64,000 nucleotides of DNA from Streptomyces aureocirculatus (GCF_000720475.1 NZ_JOAP01000001.1:248001-312000); one strand, 5' to 3'; shown: positions 26,379-35,020, numbered from the stretch's first letter. The notes: generated by a model not told the origin, from the sequence alone. Program-made: numbers and translations.

Positions 26379-26624
26379 CTAGGTGAGGTCGAAGCGGCCC
26401 GCACGGGCGCCGTGCACGAACGCCCCCCACTCGGCGGGCGTGAAGATCAAGGACGGACTCTCGGGGCGGCCTCCGTTGCGCATCGCGATGAAGCCCTCGA
26501 CGAAGGCGATCTCCACATCTCCGCGCCCCTCACTGCTCGACCGCCAGTCGGCGGTACTGAGGTCGAGGTCCGGCTTGTTCCAACCCGCGAGCGGATGCTG
26601 CTGGGTGGTGGTGCTCTCAACCAC
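26379..26624 (-). CDS. DUF397 domain protein
   Basis: 81 residues. DUF397 signature: LSTADWRSSSEG, VEIAFVEGFIAMRNG and SLIFTPAEWGAFVHGARAGRFD. In Streptomyces these small proteins usually sit next to, and interact with, an XRE-family HTH regulator (BldB/WhiJ-like pairs). No HTH partner is adjacent here, so it is an orphan. GTG 26624 has GGAGGAG 9 nt upstream. Role probably regulatory. Confidence 0.88.
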   Translation of the reverse strand: MVESTTTQQHPLAGWNKPDLDLSTADWRSSSEGRGDVEIAFVEGFIAMRNGGRPESPSLIFTPAEWGAFVHGARAGRFDLT

Positions 26625-26750
26625 GTCCGTGCTCCTCCCGATGCGTCGTCCGCCGCCAGCCTAGCTTTCGCCCCGGGTGCAGCACAGGCCGCGGTGACAA
26701 GGCGCGGTCCCGTACGGCACTTCGGAACACCGCCCGGCACTCGCCGCGCG

Positions 26751-27929
26751 TCACGACAGGGGCGGCTCCGCGCCGACCAGCCACATGGCGAAGAACTGCG
26801 AGCCACCGCCGTAGGCGTGCCCGAGTGCCCTGCGCGCACCGGGGACTTGGTGCTCACCGGCCTGCCCCCGCACCTGGAGTGCCGCCTCGGCGAAGCGGAT
26901 CATTCCGGAGGCGCCGATGGGGTTGGTCGACAGGACACCGCCCGACATGTTCACCGGAAGGTCACCGTCCAGTTCGGTCACCCCTGACTCGGTGAGTTTC
27001 CAGCCCTCGCCCTCGTCCGCGAAGCCCAGATTCTCCAGCCACATGGGCTCGTACCAGGAGAACGGCACATACATCTCGACGGCGTCGATCTCGCGGCGCG
27101 GATCGGCGATGCCCGCCTGCCGGTACACATCGGCCGCGCAGTCCTTCCCGGCCTGCGGCGAGACGAAGTCCTTGCCCGCGAACATGGTGGGTTCACTGCG
27201 CATCGCGCCGCCGTGCAGCCAGGCGGGCGGGCGCGGCGCGCGGGCCGCGCCCGCGCGGTCGGCGAGGACCATCGCGCACGCCCCGTCGGACGACGGACAG
27301 GTCTCGGAGTAGCGGATGGGGTCCCACAGCATCGGTGACGCCTGCACCTTCTCCAGCGTGATGTCGTGCTCGTGCAGATGCGCGTAGGGGTTCTTGAGGG
27401 CGTTGCGCCGGTCCTTGTACGCGACGAGCGAGCCGACCGCGTCCGGGGCGCCGGTGCGCCGCATGTACGCGCGCACGTGCGGCGCGAAGAATCCGCCCGC
27501 CCCCGCGAGCAGCGGCTGCTGGAACGGCACGGGCAGCGAAAGGCCCCACATCGCGTTGGACTCGGACTGCTTTTCGAAGGCGAGGGTGAGCACGGTGCCG
27601 TGGACGCGCCCCGCGACCAGGCTCGCGGCGACGAGCGCGGTGGAGCCGCCGACCGAGCCCGCGGTGTGCACGCGGAGCATGGGCTTGCCGACGGCGCCGA
27701 GCGCGTCGGCGAGGTACAGCTCGGGCATCATCACGCCCTCGAAGAAGTCGGGCGCCTTGCCGATGACGACGGCGTCGATGTCCGCCCAGGTCAGTTCGGC
27801 GTCGGTCAGGGCCCGTAGCGCGGCCTCACGGACCAGGCCCGCGATCGACACGTCGCGTCGCGCGGCGACGTGCTCGGTCTGGCCGATCCCGACGACGGCG
27901 ACGGGTTCCTTGCCGGGCGCGTTGCTCAT
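26751..27929 (-). CDS. Thiolase-fold lipid-transfer/Ltp2-like protein
   Basis: 392 residues with a thiolase fold (PVAVVGIGQTEHVAARRDVS; NPIGASGMIRFAEAALQVRG; ALGHAYGGGSQFFAMWL). The usual nucleophilic Cys of thiolases is absent; the corresponding helix start reads HTAGSVGGSTALVAA. This is the pattern of Ltp2/SCP2-type proteins that act with DUF35 proteins as retro-aldolases on steroid side-chain or branched acyl-CoA thioesters. ATG 27929 overlaps the stop of the upstream thiolase-like gene by 4 bp, and that gene overlaps a DUF35 gene by 4 bp, so the three are one tightly coupled operon. Confidence 0.85.
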   Translation of the reverse strand: MSNAPGKEPVAVVGIGQTEHVAARRDVSIAGLVREAALRALTDAELTWADIDAVVIGKAPDFFEGVMMPELYLADALGAVGKPMLRVHTAGSVGGSTALVAASLVAGRVHGTVLTLAFEKQSESNAMWGLSLPVPFQQPLLAGAGGFFAPHVRAYMRRTGAPDAVGSLVAYKDRRNALKNPYAHLHEHDITLEKVQASPMLWDPIRYSETCPSSDGACAMVLADRAGAARAPRPPAWLHGGAMRSEPTMFAGKDFVSPQAGKDCAADVYRQAGIADPRREIDAVEMYVPFSWYEPMWLENLGFADEGEGWKLTESGVTELDGDLPVNMSGGVLSTNPIGASGMIRFAEAALQVRGQAGEHQVPGARRALGHAYGGGSQFFAMWLVGAEPPLS

Positions 27930-28975
27930 CGCGGGTCTCCTTCCAGGACGGCGACCAGGTTCTGTTGCAGGCAGGGGCCCGAGGTGGCGTGGGCGAGGGC
28001 GCGGTCGGACGTGCCCCGGTGGATGCGGGCCGCGGCCTCGCCGAGCCGGATCAGACCGGCCGCCATCACCGGGTTGGCGGCGAGCGCGCCGCCGGAGGGG
28101 TTGACCGTCACGTCGTCGCCGAGCCGCAGTGCCCTGCACAGGACGACCTCCTGCGAGGTGAACGGCGCGTGCAGCTCGGCGGTGTCGACGGGCCGCACGA
28201 AGGCCCCGGCGCGTTCGGCCGCGAGGCGTGTCGACGGCGAGTCGGTGAGGTCGCGCACGCCGAGGCCGTGCGGCTCGATGCGGTGGTCGACACCGCGGAT
28301 CCACGCGGGCCGCCCGCACAGCTCCCGGGCCCGCTCCCCCGCCGCGAGCACCACGGCGGCCGCCCCGTCGCCGATGGGCGGGCAGTCCCCCGTACGCAGC
28401 GGCCGGACCAGGTAGTCGCCGTGCGGGACCGGCCCGCGCAACTGCGCGTGGCTGTTGGCGTGGGCAGCGTCCCTGCTGCGGGCGGCGACTCCTGCCAGGG
28501 CGGGCTCATCGGTCTCGCCCGCGTCGATGAGCGCCTGTGCCTGGAGCGCGGCGAGGGCGACGGAGTCCGGCCACAGCGGCGCCACGTAGTACGGGTCGAG
28601 CTGCCGGGTCAGGACGTCGCGCACGGAGCCGGGCGAGGACTTGCCGTAGGCGTAGACGAGCGCGGTGTCGGCGTCGCCGGTCTGCAGCTTCACCCACGCC
28701 TCGTACAGCGCCCAGGCGCCGTCCATCTCCACGTGCGACTCGGAGATCGGCGGCCAGGCACCCACGCCGTCCAGAGCCATCGTGAAGGAGAAGGCACGCC
28801 CGGCGAGGTAGTCCGACGAACCGGAGCAGGTGAAGCCGATGTCGCTCGTCTTCAGACCGGTGGCGGCGAGGACCTCGTGCAGGACCGGCATGAGCATCTC
28901 GACTTCCGAGAGCTCGTCACAGGCGCGCCGATGGCCGGTCTGCCCGAAGGCGACGATCGCGACATCGCGGTTCAC
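27926..28975 (-). CDS. Second thiolase-like protein, Cys-less
   Basis: 349 residues, shorter than standard thiolases (about 390). N-terminus RDVAIVAFGQTGHRR and C-terminal VNPSGGALAANPVMAAGLIR, with ALAHATSGPCLQQNLVAVL at the end. The segment holding the catalytic Cys in thiolases reads ISESHVEMDGAWALYEAWV here, with no Cys. It probably pairs with the following thiolase-like subunit and the DUF35 protein in an aldolase or acyl-transfer complex. GTG 28975 and both flanking 4-bp overlaps imply translational coupling. Confidence 0.85.
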   Translation of the reverse strand: MNRDVAIVAFGQTGHRRACDELSEVEMLMPVLHEVLAATGLKTSDIGFTCSGSSDYLAGRAFSFTMALDGVGAWPPISESHVEMDGAWALYEAWVKLQTGDADTALVYAYGKSSPGSVRDVLTRQLDPYYVAPLWPDSVALAALQAQALIDAGETDEPALAGVAARSRDAAHANSHAQLRGPVPHGDYLVRPLRTGDCPPIGDGAAAVVLAAGERARELCGRPAWIRGVDHRIEPHGLGVRDLTDSPSTRLAAERAGAFVRPVDTAELHAPFTSQEVVLCRALRLGDDVTVNPSGGALAANPVMAAGLIRLGEAAARIHRGTSDRALAHATSGPCLQQNLVAVLEGDPR

Positions 28976-29940
28976 AGCAGCTCCTTGTACGTGTCGTAGT
29001 CGGCGTCGGGTTCACCGGTGGGGCGGTAGTGGTCGGGGAAGCGGGCGTCTTCGCTCCACACGGGTTCGACCCGCAGGCCCATGCGCACCTGGTCGTAGGG
29101 GATGCCCGCGATCCGGGCGTGCAGGGCGAGGTCGGCGCCGTCCAGGGCGATGTGCGCGTAGACGTACGGCACGTCGATGTCGAGATTCCTCGCCTTGATG
29201 TTGACGATGCAGAAGGTGGTGACCGTGCCCCGCGGCCCGACCTCCACCTGCTCCTCGGTGGCGACACCGCAGGTGGGGCAGGCGCCGCGCGGCGGCACGT
29301 ACACCTTGCGGCAGGCGGGACAGCGCTCGCCTACCGTCCTGCGCCCGGAGAGGGCGTGGATGTACTGGGACTGGGCGCGGCCGGGGCTGTAGGTGTAGTC
29401 GAGCCGGGCGTGCGCGATGATCCCGGCAACGGCGGCCTCGCCCTCGAACACCCCACTGTGCGCACTGACTTGACGCGGCGTCTGCGGCCCTTTCTCCGTC
29501 TCCGGTTCGAGGCAGGCGATGTCGGTGATGGCGCCGGTGCGCTCGGCGGCCCAGCGGATCCGCACGCGCATTCCGGTGCGGACGGCGTCGGGGCCCGGTG
29601 CGTCGAGGGCGTGCAGCAGGGCGGTGTCGGCGCCGTCGAGGCGTACGAGGACCCAGGCGAAGGGGGTGGCGAGGGGCTGGCCGCGGCGGGGCTCGGGGTT
29701 CCAGGCCCAGGTGGTGACGGTGCCGGTGGGGGCGACTTCGACGAGGTCGCGGAGTTCGTCCGCGGTCGCGGGATCGTACTCGACGGGCGGCACGAGCACC
29801 TTGCCGTCCGTCGTGCGCACACCGAGCACGGTGCGTTCGCGCAGCCCGGTGAGAAAGGCACTCTGTACGGGACCGAGGGACCGGGTGAAGGGAAACTCGA
29901 CGACGAGCGGCGCACGCAACACTTCGAACTCCGTTTCCAT
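28972..29940 (-). CDS. Tandem DUF35 (OB-fold/Zn-ribbon) protein
   Basis: 322 residues made of two DUF35-like halves. The C-terminal half (about 175-322) has the rubredoxin-type Zn ribbon CPACRKVYVPPRGACPTC followed by an OB-fold (GTVTTFCIVNIKARNLD). The N-terminal half has the same OB-fold outline (PTGTVTTWAWNPEPRRG) but no ribbon cysteines; the equivalent stretch reads TTDGKVLVPPVEYDP. DUF35 proteins bind acyl-CoA and partner with thiolase-like subunits such as Ltp2. ATG 29940 begins the three-gene operon. A single protein with one working and one degenerate ribbon could serve both thiolase-like partners. Confidence 0.85.
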   Translation of the reverse strand: METEFEVLRAPLVVEFPFTRSLGPVQSAFLTGLRERTVLGVRTTDGKVLVPPVEYDPATADELRDLVEVAPTGTVTTWAWNPEPRRGQPLATPFAWVLVRLDGADTALLHALDAPGPDAVRTGMRVRIRWAAERTGAITDIACLEPETEKGPQTPRQVSAHSGVFEGEAAVAGIIAHARLDYTYSPGRAQSQYIHALSGRRTVGERCPACRKVYVPPRGACPTCGVATEEQVEVGPRGTVTTFCIVNIKARNLDIDVPYVYAHIALDGADLALHARIAGIPYDQVRMGLRVEPVWSEDARFPDHYRPTGEPDADYDTYKELL

Positions 29941-29943
29941 GAG

Positions 29944-30048
29944 GGGGCGCCCCGTTAGGGGCGCGGGGAACTGCGACCAGCCACAACGGCCCCGCAGCCG
30001 AAAAGCGACCGAGGCACCCGAACAAAACCGAGGCACCCGAACAAAAAG
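29944..30048. repeat. Streptomyces-type dispersed repeat plus 21-bp tandem pair
   Basis: 29954-30002 contains TAGGGGCGCGGGGAACTGCG and ACCAGCCACAACGGCCCCGC, a sequence I recall as very common between Streptomyces genes. It is followed by two copies of ACCGAGGCACCCGAACAAAA (near 30008-30048). It fills the gap between the ECH gene and the DUF35 gene. Multi-copy status rests on memory; the tandem pair is seen directly. Confidence 0.6.
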
Positions 30049-30055
30049 GACCGCC

Positions 30056-30856
30056 CTACGCCCGCCGGAAAACGGGAGCCCTCTTCTCGGCAAAGGCACG
30101 AGCCCCCTCCGCCGCGTCAGCGGTATCAAAAACAGGCCACCCCCTCTTCAGCTCGGCCGCCAGGCCATCCACCTCGCTCATCTCCAAGGCTTCGTACACG
30201 GAAGCCTTGACCGCCTCCACGGCCAGTGGCCCGCACGCGTTGATCCGCGAGGCCACAGCGAGCGCCGCGTCCAGCGCGGTGCCGTCGGGCACGACCCGCC
30301 CGACGAGGCCGATGGACGCGGCCTCGGCGGCCGAGTAGGCGCGGCCGGTGAGCAGCATCTCCAGGGCATGCGTACGGGGGATCTGCCGCGGCAGCCGGAC
30401 GGTCGAGCCACCGATGGGGAAGAGACCCCGCCTGACCTCGAAGAGCCCGAAGGTGGCGGACTCCCCCGCCACCCGGATGTCGGTGCCTTGCAGGATCTCG
30501 GTACCGCCGGCCACGCAGGCGCCCTCGACGGCGGCGATGACCGGCTTGCGGGGCCGGTGGTGGCGCAGCATGGCCTTCCAGTGCAGGTCGGGGTCGGCCT
30601 TGAGCCGGTCCCTGTACTGCTCGCCGCCCATGCCCTTGCCCGCGAGGGCCTTGAGGTCCATGCCCGCGCAGAAGGCGCCGCCCGCCCCGGTGAGCACCAC
30701 GGAACGCACCTCGTCGTCCGCGTCCGCGGCCACCCAGCCGTCGTACAGGCCCACGAGCATCGGCAGCGAGAGCGCGTTCCTGGCCTCCGGCCGGTCGAGC
30801 GTGAGTATCAGCGTGGCGCCTTCGCGCCGTACGGAGAGATGTTCCGTACCACTCAT
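30056..30856 (-). CDS. Enoyl-CoA hydratase/isomerase (crotonase)
   Basis: 266 residues. Crotonase signature: GAGGAFCAGMDLKALAG (oxyanion hole), VIAAVEGACVAGGTEILQG (first Glu) and FGLFEVRRGLFPIGG (second Glu). With both acid residues present it is a likely hydratase in beta-oxidation of a short, branched or cyclic acyl-CoA. It lies just downstream of the divergent control region for the acyl-CoA ligase at 31023 and upstream of the DUF35/thiolase operon on the same strand, so these could be one long transcription unit across the 115-bp repeat gap. ATG 30856. Confidence 0.92.
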   Translation of the reverse strand: MSGTEHLSVRREGATLILTLDRPEARNALSLPMLVGLYDGWVAADADDEVRSVVLTGAGGAFCAGMDLKALAGKGMGGEQYRDRLKADPDLHWKAMLRHHRPRKPVIAAVEGACVAGGTEILQGTDIRVAGESATFGLFEVRRGLFPIGGSTVRLPRQIPRTHALEMLLTGRAYSAAEAASIGLVGRVVPDGTALDAALAVASRINACGPLAVEAVKASVYEALEMSEVDGLAAELKRGWPVFDTADAAEGARAFAEKRAPVFRRA

Positions 30857-30921
30857 AGCCGTCCTCCCGTCGTCAGACCCGGAACAGGTTGCAGGAGGGG
30901 ACGTGCCAGTTCAATAGTTTT

Positions 30922-30936
30922 CTGACAGTCAGTCAG
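30922..30936. promoter_or_regulatory. TetR-like operator between ECH and acyl-CoA ligase
   Basis: CTGACAGTCAGTCAG has inverted arms CTGAC/GTCAG around 5 bp and is flanked on both sides by TTTTC-type runs, giving an AT-rich island in the divergent promoter region. The form is typical of TetR-family sites, but no regulator gene is adjacent. Confidence 0.45.
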
Positions 30937-31022
30937 TTTTCTGTCGCCGCGCCCCTTCCCAGTTGCGGGCGGCTCTGCTCTAGTGACCGCCACACGCGAT
31001 GACGCCGGGGTCAGGAGGAGCG

Positions 31023-32657
31023 GTGGAGTACAACCTTGCCGACCTGTTCGAGTCAGTCGTGGACGTGGTGCCGGGCCGTGCGGCACTCCTGTACGTCGAC
31101 CACCCCGGCACGGGCGCGGAGCGCGCGCTCACGTACGCGGAGCTCGACACGGCGGCGAACCGCCTCGCGCACCATTTGATCGACCACGGCGTCAAGCCGG
31201 GCGAGCACCTCGGCCTGCACCTGTACAACGGCGTCGAGTACCTCCAGACGGTCCTGGCCTGCCTCAAGGCCCGCATCGTGCCCGTCAACGTCAACTACCG
31301 TTATATCGAGGGAGAGTTGGTCTACCTCTACCGGGACGCCGACCTCGCGGCGCTGGTCTTCGACGCCGAGTTCGGGGACCGGGTCGCCGCGGCGCTGCCG
31401 CGGGCACCGAAGCTGCGCCATCTGGTCCGGGTCGGCGACGCGCCCCCCGGAGCCGCGGGGCCGGACGCGATGCCCTTCGCCGCGGCCGAGGCATCCGGGT
31501 CGCCGGAGCGCGGCTTCCCCGAGCGCTCGGCGGACGACCTCTTCATCATCTACACCGGTGGCACGACGGGCCTGCCCAAGGGGGTGATGTGGCGCCAGGA
31601 GGACCTGTTCTTCTCCGGGCTCGGCGGGGGCGCCCCGACCGGGGAACCGGTGACGCGCCCGCAGGAGGTCGCCGAGCGGGTCGCGGCGGGCGGCGACGGC
31701 ATCACCTTCTTCCCCACCCCGCCGCTGATGCACGGCACCTCGACGCTGACCGCGTTCATCTGCTTCCACTTCGGCCAACGCCTGGTCATCCACCGCAAGT
31801 TCGCGCCCGAGGAGGTGCTGCGCACCATAGCGAAGGAGAAGGTCACCAGCGTGTCCCTGGTGGGCGACGCGATGCTGCGCCCCCTCATCGACGCCCTGAA
31901 CGGCCCGCTGCGCGGCACCGACCTGTCTTCGCTCTTCAGCGTCTCGTCGTCCGGCGCGATCATGTCGGAGACGGTCCGCGCCCAGTTCGCGGCGCTCGCG
32001 CCGAACGTGCTGCTTCTCAACAACTTCGGCTCCTCCGAGTCCGGGTTCAACGGCACCGCGACGGACGACTCGGGGCCCGACAAGGGCTTCCGCCTGCGGG
32101 TGAACCCCCGTACGCAGGTGGTGGACCCGGCGACCCGCGAACCGGTCGGTGCGGGCGAGGTGGGCCGCATCGCGCAGCGCGGGCACGTACCGCTCGGCTA
32201 CTACAACGACCCGAAGAAGACGGACGAGACCTTCTTCCGGCGCGGCGACGAACGCTGGGTGCTGCTCGGCGACATGGCGACGGTCGACGAGGAAGGCATC
32301 GTCACGGTGCTCGGCCGGGGTTCGCAGTGCATCAACACCGGTGGTGAGAAGGTGTACCCCGAGGAGGTCGAGCAGGCGCTCAAGTCCCATCCGGACGTCT
32401 ATGACGCGCTGGTCGCGGGGGTGCCGGACGAGCGCTGGGGCAACCGGGTCGCGGCGGTGGTCCAACTGCGCGACGGCGCGGGAACGGTGGATCTGTCCGC
32501 GCTCCAGACCCACTGCCGGAGCCATCTCGCCGGTTACAAGATTCCCCGCGCGGTGGTCTTCACGGACCACATCCAGCGCTCACCGAGCGGCAAGGCCGAC
32601 TATCGCTGGGCGCGGGCCGTGACATCGAGCAGGCCACCGCGCGGGGCATGTACGTGA
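31023..32657 (+). CDS. Acyl-CoA synthetase (FadD-like) with altered 3' end
   Basis: About 544 residues. Adenylate-forming ligase that activates a carboxylic acid to acyl-AMP then acyl-CoA. Motifs: IIYTGGTTGLPKGVMWR (P-loop, A3), NNFGSSESGFNG (A5), LLGDMATVDEEG (A7) and SPSGKADYRWARAV with the A10 Lys. SD AGGAGGAG precedes GTG 31023. The last nine residues (about SSRPPRGACT) come from out-of-frame sequence of a decayed GH5 cellulase beginning near 32621, so the native stop has been lost. The catalytic core is intact, so activity is expected. Probably activates a substrate for the neighbouring ECH/thiolase genes. Confidence 0.9.
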   Translation: MEYNLADLFESVVDVVPGRAALLYVDHPGTGAERALTYAELDTAANRLAHHLIDHGVKPGEHLGLHLYNGVEYLQTVLACLKARIVPVNVNYRYIEGELVYLYRDADLAALVFDAEFGDRVAAALPRAPKLRHLVRVGDAPPGAAGPDAMPFAAAEASGSPERGFPERSADDLFIIYTGGTTGLPKGVMWRQEDLFFSGLGGGAPTGEPVTRPQEVAERVAAGGDGITFFPTPPLMHGTSTLTAFICFHFGQRLVIHRKFAPEEVLRTIAKEKVTSVSLVGDAMLRPLIDALNGPLRGTDLSSLFSVSSSGAIMSETVRAQFAALAPNVLLLNNFGSSESGFNGTATDDSGPDKGFRLRVNPRTQVVDPATREPVGAGEVGRIAQRGHVPLGYYNDPKKTDETFFRRGDERWVLLGDMATVDEEGIVTVLGRGSQCINTGGEKVYPEEVEQALKSHPDVYDALVAGVPDERWGNRVAAVVQLRDGAGTVDLSALQTHCRSHLAGYKIPRAVVFTDHIQRSPSGKADYRWARAVTSSRPPRGACT

Positions 32658-32963
32658 TCGTCGACCGGCACATGCTCAGCCCCGGCGACCCACACGCCAA
32701 CCTCGCCCGCGCCAAGATCCTCTACACCTTCCACTTCTACGCCGACTCGCACCGCGAGGAGTATCTGGACACGCTCTCGCGCGCGGCCGCGAAGCTTGCC
32801 GGTGTTCGTGACCGAGTTCGGTACCCAGAACTACGCGGGCGAGGGCGCGAACGACTTCGCCATGTCGCAGAAGTACCTGGACCTGATGGCCTCGAAGAAG
32901 ATCAGTTGGGTCAACTGGAACTTCTCCGACGACCACCGCTCCGGCGCCGTCTTCAAGTTCTGA
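32621..32963 (+). pseudogene. Decayed GH5 cellulase remnant
   Basis: Reading 32621-32798 gives ATARGMYVIVDRHMLS and then ILYTFHFYADSHREEYLD. After a one-base insertion (AAGCTTGCC, expected AAGCTGCC), the frame from 32799 gives PVFVTEFGTQNYAGEG and ISWVNWNFSDDHRSGAVF, ending in TGA at 32961-32963. These are unmistakable GH5 cellulase pieces, including VTEFG with the nucleophile Glu. About 100 residues between the two blocks, including the acid/base Asn-Glu-Pro site, are missing. It therefore has an internal deletion, a frameshift and no N-terminus, and is fused to the 3' end of the ligase gene. Confidence 0.85.
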
Positions 32964-33158
32964 GCCCCGCCGTGGACCGCCCGGCGCGCACCCTCCCGCA
33001 CTCCGGTCCCCGGCACCACCGCCGCCCCAGCGGGCCGTGCCGCCGCCCGCGACACCTCGTACGAAACCCTTGCCAGAAGCGGTGAACCTTGAATAACTGA
33101 CCCCGACACAAGATCGGCCGACGGCACGGTCGCCCGGCATGGACGGGGGTATCTCCAG

Positions 33159-34454
33159 ATGGCGCGCACACCGGCACTCCTCGACGCGGCGGAGCGGCTC
33201 GGCCGCGCGGACCTTGAGGCACTGCAGCTCGAACGGCTCCAGGACACCCTGCTGCACGCCTACGAGAACGTGCCCTTCTACCGGGCGGCGTTCGACGCGG
33301 CGGGGCTCGGGCCCGACGACTGCCACACCCTCGGCGACCTCGGCCGGTTCCCGTTCACGACGAAGGCGGACCTGCGGGCGAACTACCCCTTCGGGATGTT
33401 CGCCGTGGAGCAGTCCGAGCTGCGGCGGCTGCACGCGTCGAGCGGCACCACCGGGCGCCCCACCGTCGTGGGCTACACCGAGCAGGACCTGAACATATGG
33501 GCCGACGTCGTGGCGCGGTCCATCCGCGCGGCGGGCGGGCGGCCCGGGCACAAGGTGCATGTGGCGTACGGGTACGGGCTCTTCACCGGTGGCCTCGGCG
33601 CGCACTACGGCGCCGAGCGGCTCGGCTGCACGGTGATCCCCGCGTCCGGCGGGATGACCACGCGCCAGGTGCAGCTCATCCTGGACTTCCGTCCGGAGAT
33701 CATCATGGTGACGCCTTCGTACATGCTGACCCTCCTGGAGGAGTTCGAGCGGCAGGGCATCGACCCGCGCACGACCTCGCTCCAGGTGGGCATCTTCGGG
33801 GCGGAGCCGTGGACGGAGGCGATGCGGGCCGAGATCGAGGAGCGGTTCGCGATCGACGCCGTGGACATATACGGACTCTCGGAGGTCATCGGGCCCGGTG
33901 TCGCCCAGGAGTGCGTGGAGGCCAAGGACGGTCTGCACATCTGGGAGGACCACTTCTACCCCGAGGTCGTGGACCCGGTCACGGGCGAGGTGCTGCCCGA
34001 CGGCGCCCACGGCGAGCTGGTCTTCACCTCCCTCACCAAGGAGGCCCTTCCCGTCATCCGCTACCGCACCCGCGACCTCACCCGCCTCCTGCCCGGTACG
34101 ACCCGCGCGTTCCGGCGCATGGAGAAGGTCACCGGGCGCTGCGACGACATGGTGATCCTGCGCGGGGTGAACCTCTTCCCCACCCAGATCGAGGAAATCG
34201 TCCTGTCAACCCCCGGCCTGGCCCCCCACTTCCAACTCCGCCTGACAAAACAGGGCCGCCTCGACGCCCTCACGATCCGCGTGGAGGCCCGCCACGACAC
34301 CCCACCCGGCCGCCGCGAGGCCGCCGCCCGGGAAGTCGAGTCAGCGGTCAAGGAAGGCATCGGCGTCTCGGTGACCGCCGAGGTCGTGGAACCGGAGAGC
34401 ATCGAGCGCTCGGTGGGGAAGATTCGCCGGGTAGTGGACTTGCGGGGGGTGTGA
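33159..34454 (+). CDS. paaK: Phenylacetate-CoA ligase-like enzyme
   Basis: 431 residues, the typical PaaK size. Motifs: LHASSGTTGRPTVVGYT (P-loop), YGYGLFTGGLGAHYGAE, IYGLSEVIGPGV, RYRTRDLTRLLPG and the C-terminal hinge TGRCDDMVILRGVNLFPTQ. It activates phenylacetate or another aryl acid to the CoA ester. No paaABCDE or ring-opening genes are adjacent, so the substrate may be a different aromatic acid. ATG 33159, separated from the cellulase remnant by about 195 bp with no visible gene. Confidence 0.88.
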   Translation: MARTPALLDAAERLGRADLEALQLERLQDTLLHAYENVPFYRAAFDAAGLGPDDCHTLGDLGRFPFTTKADLRANYPFGMFAVEQSELRRLHASSGTTGRPTVVGYTEQDLNIWADVVARSIRAAGGRPGHKVHVAYGYGLFTGGLGAHYGAERLGCTVIPASGGMTTRQVQLILDFRPEIIMVTPSYMLTLLEEFERQGIDPRTTSLQVGIFGAEPWTEAMRAEIEERFAIDAVDIYGLSEVIGPGVAQECVEAKDGLHIWEDHFYPEVVDPVTGEVLPDGAHGELVFTSLTKEALPVIRYRTRDLTRLLPGTTRAFRRMEKVTGRCDDMVILRGVNLFPTQIEEIVLSTPGLAPHFQLRLTKQGRLDALTIRVEARHDTPPGRREAAAREVESAVKEGIGVSVTAEVVEPESIERSVGKIRRVVDLRGV

Positions 34455-34714
34455 GGGGGTTAGGGGGCTGCCCCTTTGGCGGTGGGGGTGGGCTTGCGGG
34501 GACCCCGGCTTGGGGGTGGCCCTGCTGGGGCGTGGCCCTGCTGGGGGCCCTGGTGGGGGGCGGCCCTGCTGGGGGGCGTGGCCCTTCCAGGGGGCGTGGC
34601 CCTGCTGGGGGTTGGCGCTGGGGGCGGTCGCTGGCGGTGCGGCGATCGCTGGCGGCTGCGGTCGCCGACCGCGCTTGCAGCGGCGACGGCGGTGGCTGAC
34701 GGCCGTGTCCCTCT
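34455..34714. repeat. GC-rich minisatellite after paaK
   Basis: 34500-34640 is built of G-rich units of about 17 bp around GGGCGTGGCCCTGCTGGGG, repeated five to six times with drift. It is followed by GCGGTCGCTGGCGG-type repeats to about 34690. Frames through it code only for low-complexity Pro/Ala/Thr text. It occupies the space where the rest of an SDR gene should be. Confidence 0.8.
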
Positions 34715-35020
34715 ACGCTGTACCGATGCAACGCCGCCGAGGTCGAGGCGGCAGTGGCGCAGGCGGGCGGCGGGGGACCGGGCGCGGATCGCGGTCGTGG
34801 CGGCCTCGGCCTTCGCCGCGGTCCTGCTGCCGATGACCACGTCCGCCCCGGTACCGGCGAGCTGCTCGGCGACGAAGTAGCCGATGCCCGCGTTGCCGCC
34901 CGTCACCAGGAAGGTCCTGCCCTCGGCGGGCGGCAGCCGGTGTACGTCCCAGGGCTGTGCGGAAGCGGGGGTGGGGACAGGGTCGGGGACAGGGTCGGGG
35001 GCGGGGGCGGGGGCGGGCAT
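34715..35020 (-). pseudogene. Truncated short-chain dehydrogenase (SDR) N-terminus
   Basis: From ATG 35020 the reading is a Pro/Val repeat tail (DPVPDPVP), then PAEGRTFLVTGGNAGIGYFV (TGxxxGIG cofactor motif), VVIGSRTAAKAEAA and HCRLDLGGVASVQR, the first roughly 80 residues of a classical SDR. At about 34715 the similarity stops. The NNAG, Tyr-x-x-x-Lys catalytic site and all later parts are missing, replaced by minisatellite DNA through which the frame stays open to 34460. It cannot be a working dehydrogenase. Confidence 0.75.

Noticed and set aside
34460..35020. Treating the SDR-plus-repeat frame as a functional 186-residue protein
   Set aside because: The catalytic half of the dehydrogenase is missing and the remainder is low-complexity repeat.
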